Assembly: GCA_019163175.1 (NCBI GenBank)
Contig: JAFLKN010000011.1
Span: forward strand, 35,671-99,670
Source: Prolixibacteraceae bacterium
GTDB lineage: Bacteria > Bacteroidota > Bacteroidia > Bacteroidales > Prolixibacteraceae
Reading direction: 5' to 3'
Length of the DNA: 64,000 bases
A program made the position numbers and the translations under genes. Under the pieces are notes generated by a model. That model was given only the letters and a program-made list of their open reading frames with translations, had not been told where the DNA came from and did no database searches. Below are positions 46,434 to 55,205 of this stretch, piece by piece (within the stretch, counting starts at the first letter, position 1; every line of letters begins with the position of its first letter).

Positions 46434-47429
46434 ATGAATCAAACAGTAGATATCCGCGAATTGAACGAAAGAATTCAGAGAGAGAGTTCGTTTGTCGACA
46501 TCATCAGTATGGAGATGAACAAAGTGATTGTTGGTCAAAAACATTTGGTTGAAAGCCTTTTGGTTGGACTTCTGTCTGGTGGCCATATTTTATTGGAAGG
46601 GGTACCCGGATTGGCAAAAACACTGGCGATTAACACACTGGCTACAAGTATCGACGCCAAGTTTGCACGCATCCAGTTCACTCCGGATTTGCTTCCCGCC
46701 GACTTGCTTGGAACCATGATTTACAGCCAGAAAAAAGAAGAATTTATTGTGAAGAAAGGTCCGATTTTCACCAACTTCGTTTTGGCCGACGAAATTAACC
46801 GTGCTCCCGCCAAAGTGCAGTCGGCGCTGCTCGAAGCCATGCAGGAACGCCAGATTACCATTGGTGAAAACACCTATAAATTGCAGGAACCATTTTTGGT
46901 AATGGCCACTCAAAACCCGATCGAGCAGGAAGGAACTTATCCTCTGCCCGAAGCTCAGGTTGACCGTTTTATGCTGAAAGTAGTGATTAAATATCCGACG
47001 AAAGACGAGGAAAAAATGATCATTCAGCAAAATCTGCTGAAAGAATTCCCAACAGCTGCAAAAGTAATGCGGCCCGAAGATATTTTGAAAGCCCGCGACG
47101 TGGTAAAAGATGTGTACATGGACGAAAAAATTCAGAAATACATCGTTGATATCGTATTCGCTACACGTGATCCGAAAGCATACAAACTGGACAAATTTAC
47201 TGACATGATTTCGTACGGAGGTTCACCCCGTGCAAGTATCAGTCTGGCTCAGGCAGCAAAAGCTTACGCGTTTATTAAACGTCGTGGGTATGTGATTCCT
47301 GAAGATGTTCGTGCTGTTTGCCCTGATGTAATGCGTCATCGTATCGGGCTGAGCTACGAAGCTGAAGCCAACAACATTACTTCAGAAGAAATTATTGCTG
47401 AAATTTTAAATACGGTTGAAGTTCCTTAG
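46434..47429 (+). CDS. moxR: MoxR-type AAA+ ATPase
   Basis: A 331-residue MoxR ATPase. Walker A is GVPGLAKT at residues 56-63, Walker B is FVLADEINR, and the sensor and arginine motifs follow (MATQNPIEQEGTYPLPEAQ). These proteins act as chaperones with VWA-domain partners, which follow in this operon. It leads the moxR-DUF58-bat run. Confidence 0.92.
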   Translation: MNQTVDIRELNERIQRESSFVDIISMEMNKVIVGQKHLVESLLVGLLSGGHILLEGVPGLAKTLAINTLATSIDAKFARIQFTPDLLPADLLGTMIYSQKKEEFIVKKGPIFTNFVLADEINRAPAKVQSALLEAMQERQITIGENTYKLQEPFLVMATQNPIEQEGTYPLPEAQVDRFMLKVVIKYPTKDEEKMIIQQNLLKEFPTAAKVMRPEDILKARDVVKDVYMDEKIQKYIVDIVFATRDPKAYKLDKFTDMISYGGSPRASISLAQAAKAYAFIKRRGYVIPEDVRAVCPDVMRHRIGLSYEAEANNITSEEIIAEILNTVEVP

Positions 47430-47468
47430 TAAAAAGACGCAAGTATCAAGATGCAAGACCTTTTAGCT

Positions 47469-47524
47469 TGATACCTGATACTTAATACCTGATACGATAA
47501 CTTGGAACCTGAAACTTGGAACTT
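47469..47524. repeat. 7-bp tandem repeats between moxR and the DUF58 gene
   Basis: Two blocks: TGATACC, TGATACT, TAATACC, TGATACG and then AACTTGG, AACCTGA, AACTTGG, AACTT. Earlier bases (AAGTATC, AAGATGC) show the same 7-base period. The spacer is otherwise non-coding. Confidence 0.7.
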
Positions 47525-47530
47525 ATATAA

Positions 47531-48403
47531 ATGGAAACAAGCGAACTTATAAAACGAGTCCGGAAAATTGAGATTAAAACGCGTGGATTGAGTCGCAATA
47601 TTTTTGCCGGCGAGTACCACAGTGCGTTTAAAGGACGGGGGATGGCTTTCAGCGAGGTTCGTGAATACCAGTTTGGCGACGACATCCGAAATATCGACTG
47701 GAATGTGACTGCCCGTTACAACAAACCCTTCGTCAAGATTTACGAAGAAGAACGTGAACTGACCGTGATGTTGCTGATTGACGTAAGCGGATCGCGCGAG
47801 TTTGGCTCTACCGACAAGCTAAAAAAGAATATAGTAACTGAAATTGCTGCTGTTCTGGCGTTTTCTGCCATTCAGAACAACGATAAGATCGGGGTTATAT
47901 TCTTTTCCAATAAAATTGAAAAGTTTATTCCTCCCAAAAAAGGACGGAGTCACATCCTGCGCATCATCAGCGAATTAATTGATTTTGAACCTCAGGAGCG
48001 CGGAACTGACATTTCGGGAGCAATCAGATATTTAACCAACGCGATAAAAAAACGCTGTACTGCTTTTGTGATTTCCGATTTTATTCAAAAAGACGAGGCT
48101 TTGGAAAATGCCCTTTCGATTGCAAACAACCGGCACGATGTGGTGGCATTGCGAATTTATGATGAGCGCGAAACCGAATTGCCCAACATTGGAATGATCA
48201 AACTGAAAGATGCTGAAACCGGTAATTACACATGGGTTGACACATCGGATGGAAATGCCCGAAGGATTTACAAGAAATGGTGGTCTGATTTATCGCTGCA
48301 ACTCGACAATAGTTTCAAGAAAAGCCGTGTCGATTATGTGAGCATCAGCACCAATCACGACTACGTAAAATCGTTGATCAGCCTGTTTAAAAAACGTGCA
48401 TAA
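47531..48403 (+). CDS. DUF58 domain protein (von Willebrand-like)
   Basis: A 290-residue DUF58 protein. VREYQFGDDIRNIDWNVTAR is the conserved N-terminal motif, and LLIDVSGSREFG provides a metal-ion-dependent adhesion-site-like DxSxS. No membrane helix is visible. Partner of MoxR in the operon and probably its client or adaptor. Confidence 0.92.
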   Translation: METSELIKRVRKIEIKTRGLSRNIFAGEYHSAFKGRGMAFSEVREYQFGDDIRNIDWNVTARYNKPFVKIYEEERELTVMLLIDVSGSREFGSTDKLKKNIVTEIAAVLAFSAIQNNDKIGVIFFSNKIEKFIPPKKGRSHILRIISELIDFEPQERGTDISGAIRYLTNAIKKRCTAFVISDFIQKDEALENALSIANNRHDVVALRIYDERETELPNIGMIKLKDAETGNYTWVDTSDGNARRIYKKWWSDLSLQLDNSFKKSRVDYVSISTNHDYVKSLISLFKKRA

Positions 48404-48415
48404 AAACAATTTCAA

Positions 48416-49426
48416 ATGAAGCAAAGAATACTATATATCGTGTTATTTGTTTTGCTATCTGGCGGAATAAATTCGCTACATGCACAACAAGTTACGGTAA
48501 AGGCCAGTATCGACACCACACATATTCTTGTCGGCGATCAGCTTAAGTTGCTATTCGAAATCGAAAAACCTAAAGATCTGCTTATTCAGTTTCCACAGGT
48601 TCCCGACTCTTTTAGTTCGCACATTGAAGTAGTGAACCGCACAAAAGTTGATACGCTTGTACTTGACGATAAAACGCGCGAAAAGCTTACCCAGAGCCTT
48701 TTTATAACTTCATTCGACAGTGGAGTGCATCAGATTCCTCCCTTTTATTTCAGGATGAAAGATGGTAAAATGCTCGATTCTGTTGCAAGCAGAGCGTTGG
48801 CTTTTCAGGTTCACGGAATGAAAATTGATACGACCAAGGGTCCTGTTGATATCAAAACTGTTTATGGTGCGCCGGTTACATTAAAAGAGGTTACTCCTTA
48901 TATTTTAGGAATCATACTTATTGCTGCCATTCTCTTTTTCATTTTCTACTACATCAAATGGAAGAAAAAGAATGTGCCATTATTCACCAAGCCCGAAAAA
49001 CCTGCAGAACCTGCCCACATTATTGCTTTGCGCGAACTCGACCGTATTAAAAATCAAAAACTTTGGCAGCAGGAAAAGCTCAAACAATATTACAGCGAAG
49101 TGGCAGACACGATCCGGAATTACATTGAAAACCGGTTTGATGTGCCAGCCATGGAACAAACTTCAGCTGAAACTCTTGGCACATTCAAACAAAGAAAAGA
49201 TTTAGTTGGCGATGCTTCTGTTGACCAGCTTCAGCACATCCTGAGTTTGGCCGATTTGGTGAAGTTTGCCAAATACACACCTCTGCCCGACGACAACAAT
49301 CTAACTTTGATGAACGCCTATTTCTTCGTGAATCAGACCAAAAAAGAAGAACTGAAAGCTCCGGAAAAACCCGCTGTGGAAGAAAAGGAAAATAAAGAAT
49401 CAGCAGAAAAAATAACCGAACAATAA
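48416..49426 (+). CDS. Exported membrane protein of the Bat operon (DUF4381-like)
   Basis: A 336-residue protein with a signal peptide, a BatD-like beta domain (QVTVKASIDTTHILVGDQLK), one membrane helix near residue 160-185 (GIILIAAILFFIFYYIKW) and a cytoplasmic coiled-coil domain (ELDRIKNQKLWQQEKLKQYY). It overlaps the start of batA by one base and is separated from DUF58 by 12. The beta domain resembles the N-terminal part of BatD, which is also encoded in this operon. Confidence 0.72.
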   Translation: MKQRILYIVLFVLLSGGINSLHAQQVTVKASIDTTHILVGDQLKLLFEIEKPKDLLIQFPQVPDSFSSHIEVVNRTKVDTLVLDDKTREKLTQSLFITSFDSGVHQIPPFYFRMKDGKMLDSVASRALAFQVHGMKIDTTKGPVDIKTVYGAPVTLKEVTPYILGIILIAAILFFIFYYIKWKKKNVPLFTKPEKPAEPAHIIALRELDRIKNQKLWQQEKLKQYYSEVADTIRNYIENRFDVPAMEQTSAETLGTFKQRKDLVGDASVDQLQHILSLADLVKFAKYTPLPDDNNLTLMNAYFFVNQTKKEELKAPEKPAVEEKENKESAEKITEQ

Positions 49427-50421
49427 TGATGAACGGAATAAGCTTTAAAAATCCAGAATTTTTCTACCTGTTTCTGCTGTTGATTCCCATGATTGCATGG
49501 TATGTCTGGAAGCAGAAAAAGGCTGGAGCCAGCATACAGTTTTCGTCGGATATGGGTTTTGCCCGAATTCCGAAAAGCTGGAAATATTACTTCAGGCACA
49601 GTGTTTTTGTACTTCTGCTATTGAGTTTATCGGCGATGATTGCCGCCCTGGCTCGCCCGCAATCGTCAAACAGCTGGCAAAATGTAACTACTGAAGGAAT
49701 TGACATTGTAATTGCACTCGACATTTCAAGCTCCATGTTGGCTATGGATTTCCAGCCCAACCGGCTTGAAGCTGCTAAGGATGTAGCCACACAGTTTATC
49801 TCGGGGCGTACAAACGACAAAATCGGTCTGGTAGTTTTCTCTGGCGAAAGTTTTACCCAATGTCCTTTGACAACTGATCATGCAACTGTCATCAACCTGT
49901 TCAAAAATATCGAAAGCGGAATGATTGAAGACGGCACAGCCATTGGAAACGGACTAGCTACTGCGGTTGCACGCCTGAAAGAAAGCACTGCCATTAGCAA
50001 AGTGGTGATCCTGCTGACCGATGGTGAAAATAACCGTGGTGAAATTGCGCCGGTAACTGCTGCCGAATTGGCTAAAACATACGGAATCCGCGTTTATACG
50101 GTTGGTGTCGGAACTATCGGGACAGCCCCCTACCCCATGCAAACGCCTTTCGGAATTCAGGTTCGCGATGTTGAAGTAAAAATAGACGAGCAGACCTTGC
50201 AGAAAATTGCATCGACCACCGATGGCGAATATTTCCGGGCAACCAACAACAATAAGCTGGCTGAGATTTATAAGGAAATAGACAAATTAGAGAAGTCGAA
50301 AATTGATGTCAAGGAATTCAGTAAAAAAGAAGAAGAATATCTGAAATATGCATTGGCTGGCGCATTCCTGCTGTTAATGGCCCTGTTTCTGAAAACAACT
50401 ATTTTCAGGAATATACCTTGA
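49426..50421 (+). CDS. batA: BatA: VWA-domain membrane protein
   Basis: A 331-residue protein with two N-terminal helices, a VWA domain and a C-terminal helix. The metal-binding motif is LDISSSML (DxSxS), with NPDIVIALD before it and VILLTDGENNRGE after. Homologous in type to the aerotolerance protein BatA. It lies in the membrane with its VWA domain facing the periplasm or cytoplasm (orientation not shown). Followed by a 7-bp tandem repeat. Confidence 0.9.
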   Translation: MMNGISFKNPEFFYLFLLLIPMIAWYVWKQKKAGASIQFSSDMGFARIPKSWKYYFRHSVFVLLLLSLSAMIAALARPQSSNSWQNVTTEGIDIVIALDISSSMLAMDFQPNRLEAAKDVATQFISGRTNDKIGLVVFSGESFTQCPLTTDHATVINLFKNIESGMIEDGTAIGNGLATAVARLKESTAISKVVILLTDGENNRGEIAPVTAAELAKTYGIRVYTVGVGTIGTAPYPMQTPFGIQVRDVEVKIDEQTLQKIASTTDGEYFRATNNNKLAEIYKEIDKLEKSKIDVKEFSKKEEEYLKYALAGAFLLLMALFLKTTIFRNIP

Positions 50422-50496
50422 GAAATTTTAAATGATGAATAATGGGCAAGGCAAAATCGGGTTTTCCTTAACTCGAAACCCGCAACCCATAACAAA

Positions 50497-50524
50497 TTGA
50501 ACTTTGAACTTGAAACTTTGAACT
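50497..50524. repeat. 7-bp tandem repeat between batA and batB
   Basis: Exactly four units in 28 bases: TTGAACT, TTGAACT, TGAAACT, TTGAACT. It ends eight bases before the batB start. Confidence 0.75.
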
Positions 50525-50531
50525 AATAAGC

Positions 50532-51566
50532 ATGTTTAGAATAGCAAATCCGGAATATTTATATGCACTGCTGGTTATACCGGTACTGATCGCTTTTTTC
50601 TGGTATTCCAGAATTCAGAGAAGGAAAGCACTGGCCATGTTCGGGCAAAAAGATATTTTGTCGGTTCTAATGCCCAATGTGAGTAATGGCCGGCCAATAC
50701 TGAAATTCATCATACTCATGCTAGCGCTGGCCAGCATAATTGTTGCCATAGCACGGCCTCAATTTGGCTCGAAGCTGAAAACTGAAAAGCGAAAAGGAAT
50801 TGAATTGATTATTGCGCTGGACGTTTCGAACAGTATGATGGCCGAAGACATTGAACCTAACCGCCTCGAACGCTCAAAACGTGCGATATCCCAGCTGGTT
50901 GACAAACTCAGCAACGATAAAATAGGATTGATTGTTTTTGCAGGCGATGCCTACACGCAGCTTCCCATCACTGCAGACTATGTTTCAGCCAAGTTATTCC
51001 TCAGTTCGATAAGCACCAATATGGTTCCTACTCAGGGAACTGCTATCGGAGCGGCCATCGAACTTGGTCTGAAATCATTCAATCCGCAGTTTCAGGGTAG
51101 CAAAGCCATGATTATTATCACCGACGGTGAAAATCATGAGGATGATGCTGTAGGCGCAGCTAAAGCAGCCGCAGAACAAGGGGTTGTGGTTTATACAATA
51201 GGAATGGGTTTGCCTCAGGGCGGTCCAATTCCGGAGTATACCAACGGAATGAAGTCGTACAGAAAAGACAGAGAAGGAAATACGGTTGTAACCAAATTAG
51301 ACGAGCCAATGCTTCAGAAAATTGCGGAAGCAGGAAAAGGCGCTTATATACGGGCCAACAATGCGCAGGTTGGGCTGAATAATCTTTTAAACGAAGTGAA
51401 CAAGATGGAGAAATCGGAACTCGAGACACAGATTTATGCCGATTACGACGACAAATTCCAATATTTCATTGCTTTGGCATTGTTCCTTATTTTACTTGAT
51501 TTTATGATACTTGAACGCAAAAATAAGTATCTGAAAAATTTCAAATTGTTTGCTGACAGAAAATAG
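50532..51566 (+). CDS. batB: BatB: VWA-domain membrane protein
   Basis: A 344-residue VWA protein with the metal motif LDVSNSMM (DxSxS), two N-terminal helices and a C-terminal helix. IITDGENHEDD is the second VWA motif. It is a paralogue of BatA. It follows batA by 110 bases that hold the tandem repeat. BatA and BatB may form a heteromeric complex. Confidence 0.9.
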   Translation: MFRIANPEYLYALLVIPVLIAFFWYSRIQRRKALAMFGQKDILSVLMPNVSNGRPILKFIILMLALASIIVAIARPQFGSKLKTEKRKGIELIIALDVSNSMMAEDIEPNRLERSKRAISQLVDKLSNDKIGLIVFAGDAYTQLPITADYVSAKLFLSSISTNMVPTQGTAIGAAIELGLKSFNPQFQGSKAMIIITDGENHEDDAVGAAKAAAEQGVVVYTIGMGLPQGGPIPEYTNGMKSYRKDREGNTVVTKLDEPMLQKIAEAGKGAYIRANNAQVGLNNLLNEVNKMEKSELETQIYADYDDKFQYFIALALFLILLDFMILERKNKYLKNFKLFADRK

Positions 51567-51573
51567 ACGAGAT

Positions 51574-52326
51574 ATGAGACAAGGATATTTAATACTGATA
51601 CTTCTGATGGTTTGGGCTACAACTACGCTGGCTCAAAACGAACGAAAGTTTGTTCGTCAGGGAAACAAATATTACGAGGCTGCCCTAAAAGATACGACCA
51701 AACAGGATACCGCTCAATACAATAAAGCTGAAATTGAATACCGAAAAGCTTTAGAGAAGAAACCTGACGATCAGAAGTGGAATTTCAACCTGGCCAATTC
51801 GCTTTACAAACAAAAAAAAGTTGAAGAATCGGCAGAGAAATACAAGGAAATTGCCGATAAAACTGAAAATAAGATTGAAAAAAGCCGGGCCTTGCACAAC
51901 ATGGGTAATTCCTTGCTTATGAACAACAAACTTGACGAAAGTATTGCTGCCTACAAAGAAGCTTTGCGAAACAACCCCGGCGATCTGGAGACAAAATACA
52001 ACTTGCTTTATGCTATGAATATGAAGAAAAAGCAGGAAGACCAGAAAAAGAAGCAGGATCAAAACAAAGATAAAGACAAGGATAAGGACAAAGACAAGGA
52101 TAAAAATAAAGACCAAAACAAAGATCAGGACAAGAAGCAGGATCAACAGAATAAAGACCAGCAAAACAAAGATCAGAAGCAGCAACAGCAGCAAAGCAAA
52201 ATATCGAAACAGAATGCTGAGCAAATGTTGCAGGCTTTAGAAAATAGTGAAAAGAAAACGCAGGATAAAGTAAAAAAGATTCAGGCCTTGAAAGCCCAAT
52301 CGAAAAAGGTAGAGAAAGATTGGTAG
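51574..52326 (+). CDS. batC: BatC: TPR protein with long charged tail
   Basis: A 250-residue protein with a signal peptide (LILILLMVWATTTLAQN), two or three TPR helices (KYEKALEKKPDDQKWNFNLA-like) and a long Lys/Asp/Gln low-complexity tail. I used the ATG at 51574 rather than a TTG at 51550. The gene begins seven bases after batB. The tail is probably exported and disordered. Confidence 0.85.
   Translation: MRQGYLILILLMVWATTTLAQNERKFVRQGNKYYEAALKDTTKQDTAQYNKAEIEYRKALEKKPDDQKWNFNLANSLYKQKKVEESAEKYKEIADKTENKIEKSRALHNMGNSLLMNNKLDESIAAYKEALRNNPGDLETKYNLLYAMNMKKKQEDQKKKQDQNKDKDKDKDKDKDKNKDQNKDQDKKQDQQNKDQQNKDQKQQQQQSKISKQNAEQMLQALENSEKKTQDKVKKIQALKAQSKKVEKDW
52062..52190 (+). repeat. Low-complexity coding repeat in batC
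   Basis: AAAGAT/AAGGAC-type hexamers (Lys-Asp) run for over 40 bases, followed by AAAGACCAG-type (Lys-Asp-Gln) units. They encode the Lys/Asp/Gln-rich tail. Slippage could vary its length. Confidence 0.7.
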
Positions 52327-52350
52327 TAAATTTCAGGCTCCAAGTCGCTG

Positions 52351-52380
52351 ACCTGAAACTTGGAATTTGAAATTTGGAAC
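52351..52380. repeat. 7-bp tandem repeat between batC and batD
   Basis: ACCTGAA, ACTTGGA, ATTTGAA, ATTTGGA, AC in phase. Same family of spacer repeat as at 22917, 47469 and 50497. Confidence 0.7.
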
Positions 52381-52422
52381 TGTATTTTTAACCCGATTTT
52401 GAAAAAAGAACCGAAAATAACT

Positions 52423-54249
52423 ATGATCAGAAAATTTAAAGTACTGCTAATTTTAATGTTTGTGGGCTATTTAGCAATGGCCGACAACGTTCGGTTTATT
52501 ATGGAAGGGCCCGAGGCAGTTGCAGCCGGAGAACAATTCAGGCTTGGCTTTACATTGAATGAAAGGGGAACTGATCTTCAATTGCCCGATCTGTCGAATT
52601 TTGATGTACTGATGGGACCATCAACATCTCAGAGTTCAAGCATTCAGATTATAAACGGGAAAACAACCCAGACATCGAGCTTTTCTTATATTTTCATCCT
52701 TCGCGCCAAAAAAGAAGGAAACTTCACCATTCGTCCGGCTTCGATCAAGTTTGACGGAAAAACCTACGAATCAAACAGCCTGACCATTCAGGTGGTAAAA
52801 GGACAGCCTCAACAAGCAGCAAGCCAGCAAGGCGGGCAACAAGGAAATCAGGATCAGGAAGAAGCTCCGGCTGGAAATATCAGCAAAGAAAATCTGTTTG
52901 TTCGCGTTTCAGTTGACAAAACCAATGTTTCGAAAGGTGAGCAAATCCTTTCAGTAGTAAAATTATACATCAGCCAGAATGTTCCGCTTCAGGGATTTGA
53001 CGAGGTTAAATTACCAACTTACGAAGGTTTCTGGACCAAAGACATTGAGGTACCGACACAGGTTAACTTTACACGCGAAGTATATAATGGAAAAATTTAC
53101 CAGGTTGGAGTGCTAAAAAAGACAATTCTTTTTCCGCAGCAAATTGGTTCGATTAAAATAAACCCGTTTGAAATTACCTGTTTGGTGCGCCAGCGGGTGC
53201 GTCAGCAGCAAAGTTTTTTCGACGATTTCTTCGACAACTACCGTGTAGTTAAAGCGAAAGTAGTTAGCGATCCCGTTTCAATCAACGTTAAAGATCTGCC
53301 CAATCAACCGGCCAATTTCTCAGGTGCTGTTGGTAATTTCAACATCAATTCTTCGATTGATAAGACCGCATTAAAATCGAACGAAGCAGTTACACTTAAA
53401 CTGACCGTTAATGGTACCGGCAACCTCACGCTGATTAATGCTCCGAAAATTGAATTGCCTCAGGATTTTGAGGCGTACGAACCAAAAACCAGCGACAATG
53501 TAAATGCCAGCGACAACGGACTTTCGGGTTCAATAAGTTTCGAATACCTTTTCATTCCACGCTTTGCAGGAAATTTTACCATACCTGCTGTTCAGTTCGT
53601 GTTCTTTAATCCGGGCACACGCCAGTTCGAAACCCGCAGCACCGATGCTTTCGACCTTAAAGTAGAAAAAGGCAGCGATGATCAGAATTCATCCGTGGTA
53701 AGTTCGTTCTCGAAAGAAGACGTGAAGATGATCGGGAAAGACATCCGTTTTATCAAGCAAAACAAATCAGAACTTAAACCGAAAGGAAGTTCTTTTTACG
53801 GAACCTTCGAATTTTATAGCATTTATCTGCTCAGCATTATCGTTTTTGCCGTAGTGTTTGTATTGAATCGCAAAAAGATAAAAGAAAACGCCAACATTAC
53901 CCTTGTGCGCAACAAACGCGCAAACAAAGTGGCGCTCAAACGCTTAAAAGAAGCTTCAGGCTTCCTGAAAAACAACAAGGCCGAGCAGTTCTACGAAGCC
54001 GTGATCAAAGCTCTTTGGGGATATCTGAGCGACAAACTTTCGATTCCGGTAGCCGATCTGAACCGCGAGAAAGCTTCAGAAAAACTTCTGAGTAAAGGTA
54101 TTGATCAGGAAACGGTTACCGAACTGATGAAAATTATTGACGATTGTGAGTTTGCCCGATATGCTCCTGCTGCTTTCTCCGGAACCATGAACGAGATATA
54201 CGACGGAGCTGCCAAAGTAATGGGTATATTCGAAAAACAAATTAAGTAA
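52423..54249 (+). CDS. batD: BatD: exported multidomain beta protein with membrane anchor
   Basis: A 608-residue protein with a signal peptide (LLILMFVGYLAMA), several immunoglobulin-like beta domains (VRFIMEGPEAVAAGEQFRLG), a Gln-rich linker near residue 130, one C-terminal membrane helix (YLLSIIVFAVVFVL) and a cytoplasmic helical domain (EQFYEAVIKALWGYLSDKLS). The start ATG 52423 sits just before the signal peptide; the in-frame ATG at 52360 lies inside the 7-bp repeat. Typical BatD. Confidence 0.9.
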   Translation: MIRKFKVLLILMFVGYLAMADNVRFIMEGPEAVAAGEQFRLGFTLNERGTDLQLPDLSNFDVLMGPSTSQSSSIQIINGKTTQTSSFSYIFILRAKKEGNFTIRPASIKFDGKTYESNSLTIQVVKGQPQQAASQQGGQQGNQDQEEAPAGNISKENLFVRVSVDKTNVSKGEQILSVVKLYISQNVPLQGFDEVKLPTYEGFWTKDIEVPTQVNFTREVYNGKIYQVGVLKKTILFPQQIGSIKINPFEITCLVRQRVRQQQSFFDDFFDNYRVVKAKVVSDPVSINVKDLPNQPANFSGAVGNFNINSSIDKTALKSNEAVTLKLTVNGTGNLTLINAPKIELPQDFEAYEPKTSDNVNASDNGLSGSISFEYLFIPRFAGNFTIPAVQFVFFNPGTRQFETRSTDAFDLKVEKGSDDQNSSVVSSFSKEDVKMIGKDIRFIKQNKSELKPKGSSFYGTFEFYSIYLLSIIVFAVVFVLNRKKIKENANITLVRNKRANKVALKRLKEASGFLKNNKAEQFYEAVIKALWGYLSDKLSIPVADLNREKASEKLLSKGIDQETVTELMKIIDDCEFARYAPAAFSGTMNEIYDGAAKVMGIFEKQIK

Positions 54250-54268
54250 CTATCTGGAACACATCTGT

Positions 54269-55018
54269 ATGAAACGACTACTCAATACCATACTGGCCAT
54301 TTTAATCACAGCAACGGTGTTTGCACAGGCCGATCTGCTTCAGAAAGCAAACGAACTCTACACCAAAGACCAGTTTAAAGAGGCTATCGATGTTTACAAT
54401 CAAATTCTGATGACCAACATGGAATCGCCGGAAGTCTACTACAATTTGGGAAATGCTTACTACAAAACAAATCAATTCACCCTTTCTATATTGAATTACG
54501 AACGGGCTAAACTGCTTGCTCCTGATGACGAAGACATTGATTTTAATCTGTTGGTCGCCAATCAGAAAGTGGTTGATTCGATTCAGGAATTGCCCGGAAT
54601 ATTTATTGTGCGTTGGTGGAATTCGTTGTTAAACAGCCAAACAACCGACACTTGGGCTACCTTGAGCATTGTTGGCTTTATTTTGTTTTTGACTTTATTG
54701 GGACTTTACTTTTTTGCCCGTACCGGCGAAGTCAAGCGTATTTCGTTCTGGGCAGGTTGTTTCCTCATTGTGTTCACCATTTTCAGCTGGTCGTTTGCGG
54801 CCAAACAAAAAAGCCGCATGGTTAACCACTCGTATGCAATTGTGATGCAGCCAACTGTAACCGTTAAAAGTTCTCCTTCAGAAAAAGGAACCAACCTGTT
54901 TGTTATTCATGAAGGCCTGAAAGTTAGAATTACCGATAAGCTTGGTGATTGGGTAGAAATAAGACTGGCCGATGGAAATAAAGGCTGGTTGTTGACCGAA
55001 TCGATCGAACGGATTTAA
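54269..55018 (+). CDS. batE: BatE: TPR and SH3-like domain protein
   Basis: A 249-residue protein with a signal peptide, TPR helices (ESPEVYYNLGNAYYKTNQFT), two membrane helices (LSIVGFILFLTLLGLYFFA and a second) and a C-terminal SH3-type domain (TVKSSPSEKGTNLFVIHEGL) that may bind peptidoglycan. It closes the bat operon. The terminator follows within 70 bases. Confidence 0.88.
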   Translation: MKRLLNTILAILITATVFAQADLLQKANELYTKDQFKEAIDVYNQILMTNMESPEVYYNLGNAYYKTNQFTLSILNYERAKLLAPDDEDIDFNLLVANQKVVDSIQELPGIFIVRWWNSLLNSQTTDTWATLSIVGFILFLTLLGLYFFARTGEVKRISFWAGCFLIVFTIFSWSFAAKQKSRMVNHSYAIVMQPTVTVKSSPSEKGTNLFVIHEGLKVRITDKLGDWVEIRLADGNKGWLLTESIERI

Positions 55019-55040
55019 GAAATTGTCATTATTCATACAG

Positions 55041-55085
55041 TTGCCACTCCGATTTCAGTAATCTGGGTGGCAATTTGCTTTTATT
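55041..55085 (+). terminator. Terminator after the bat operon
   Basis: TTGCCAC and GTGGCAA form the outer stem; GATT/AATC and TCC/TGG extend it with a one-base bulge, and T-rich sequence follows. A second perfect 9-bp hairpin (CAACCATTT/AAATGGTTG, 55099-55120) is close behind. Confidence 0.72.
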
Positions 55086-55205
55086 TGTAACCTATTTTCA
55101 ACCATTTCTGTAAATGGTTGTTATCTATACCTGTGTTAATTTGATTTTTAATGATCACATGAAATTTGTCCCGACTTTTGGGTCTCATTTCATAAATTTT
55201 AAACT

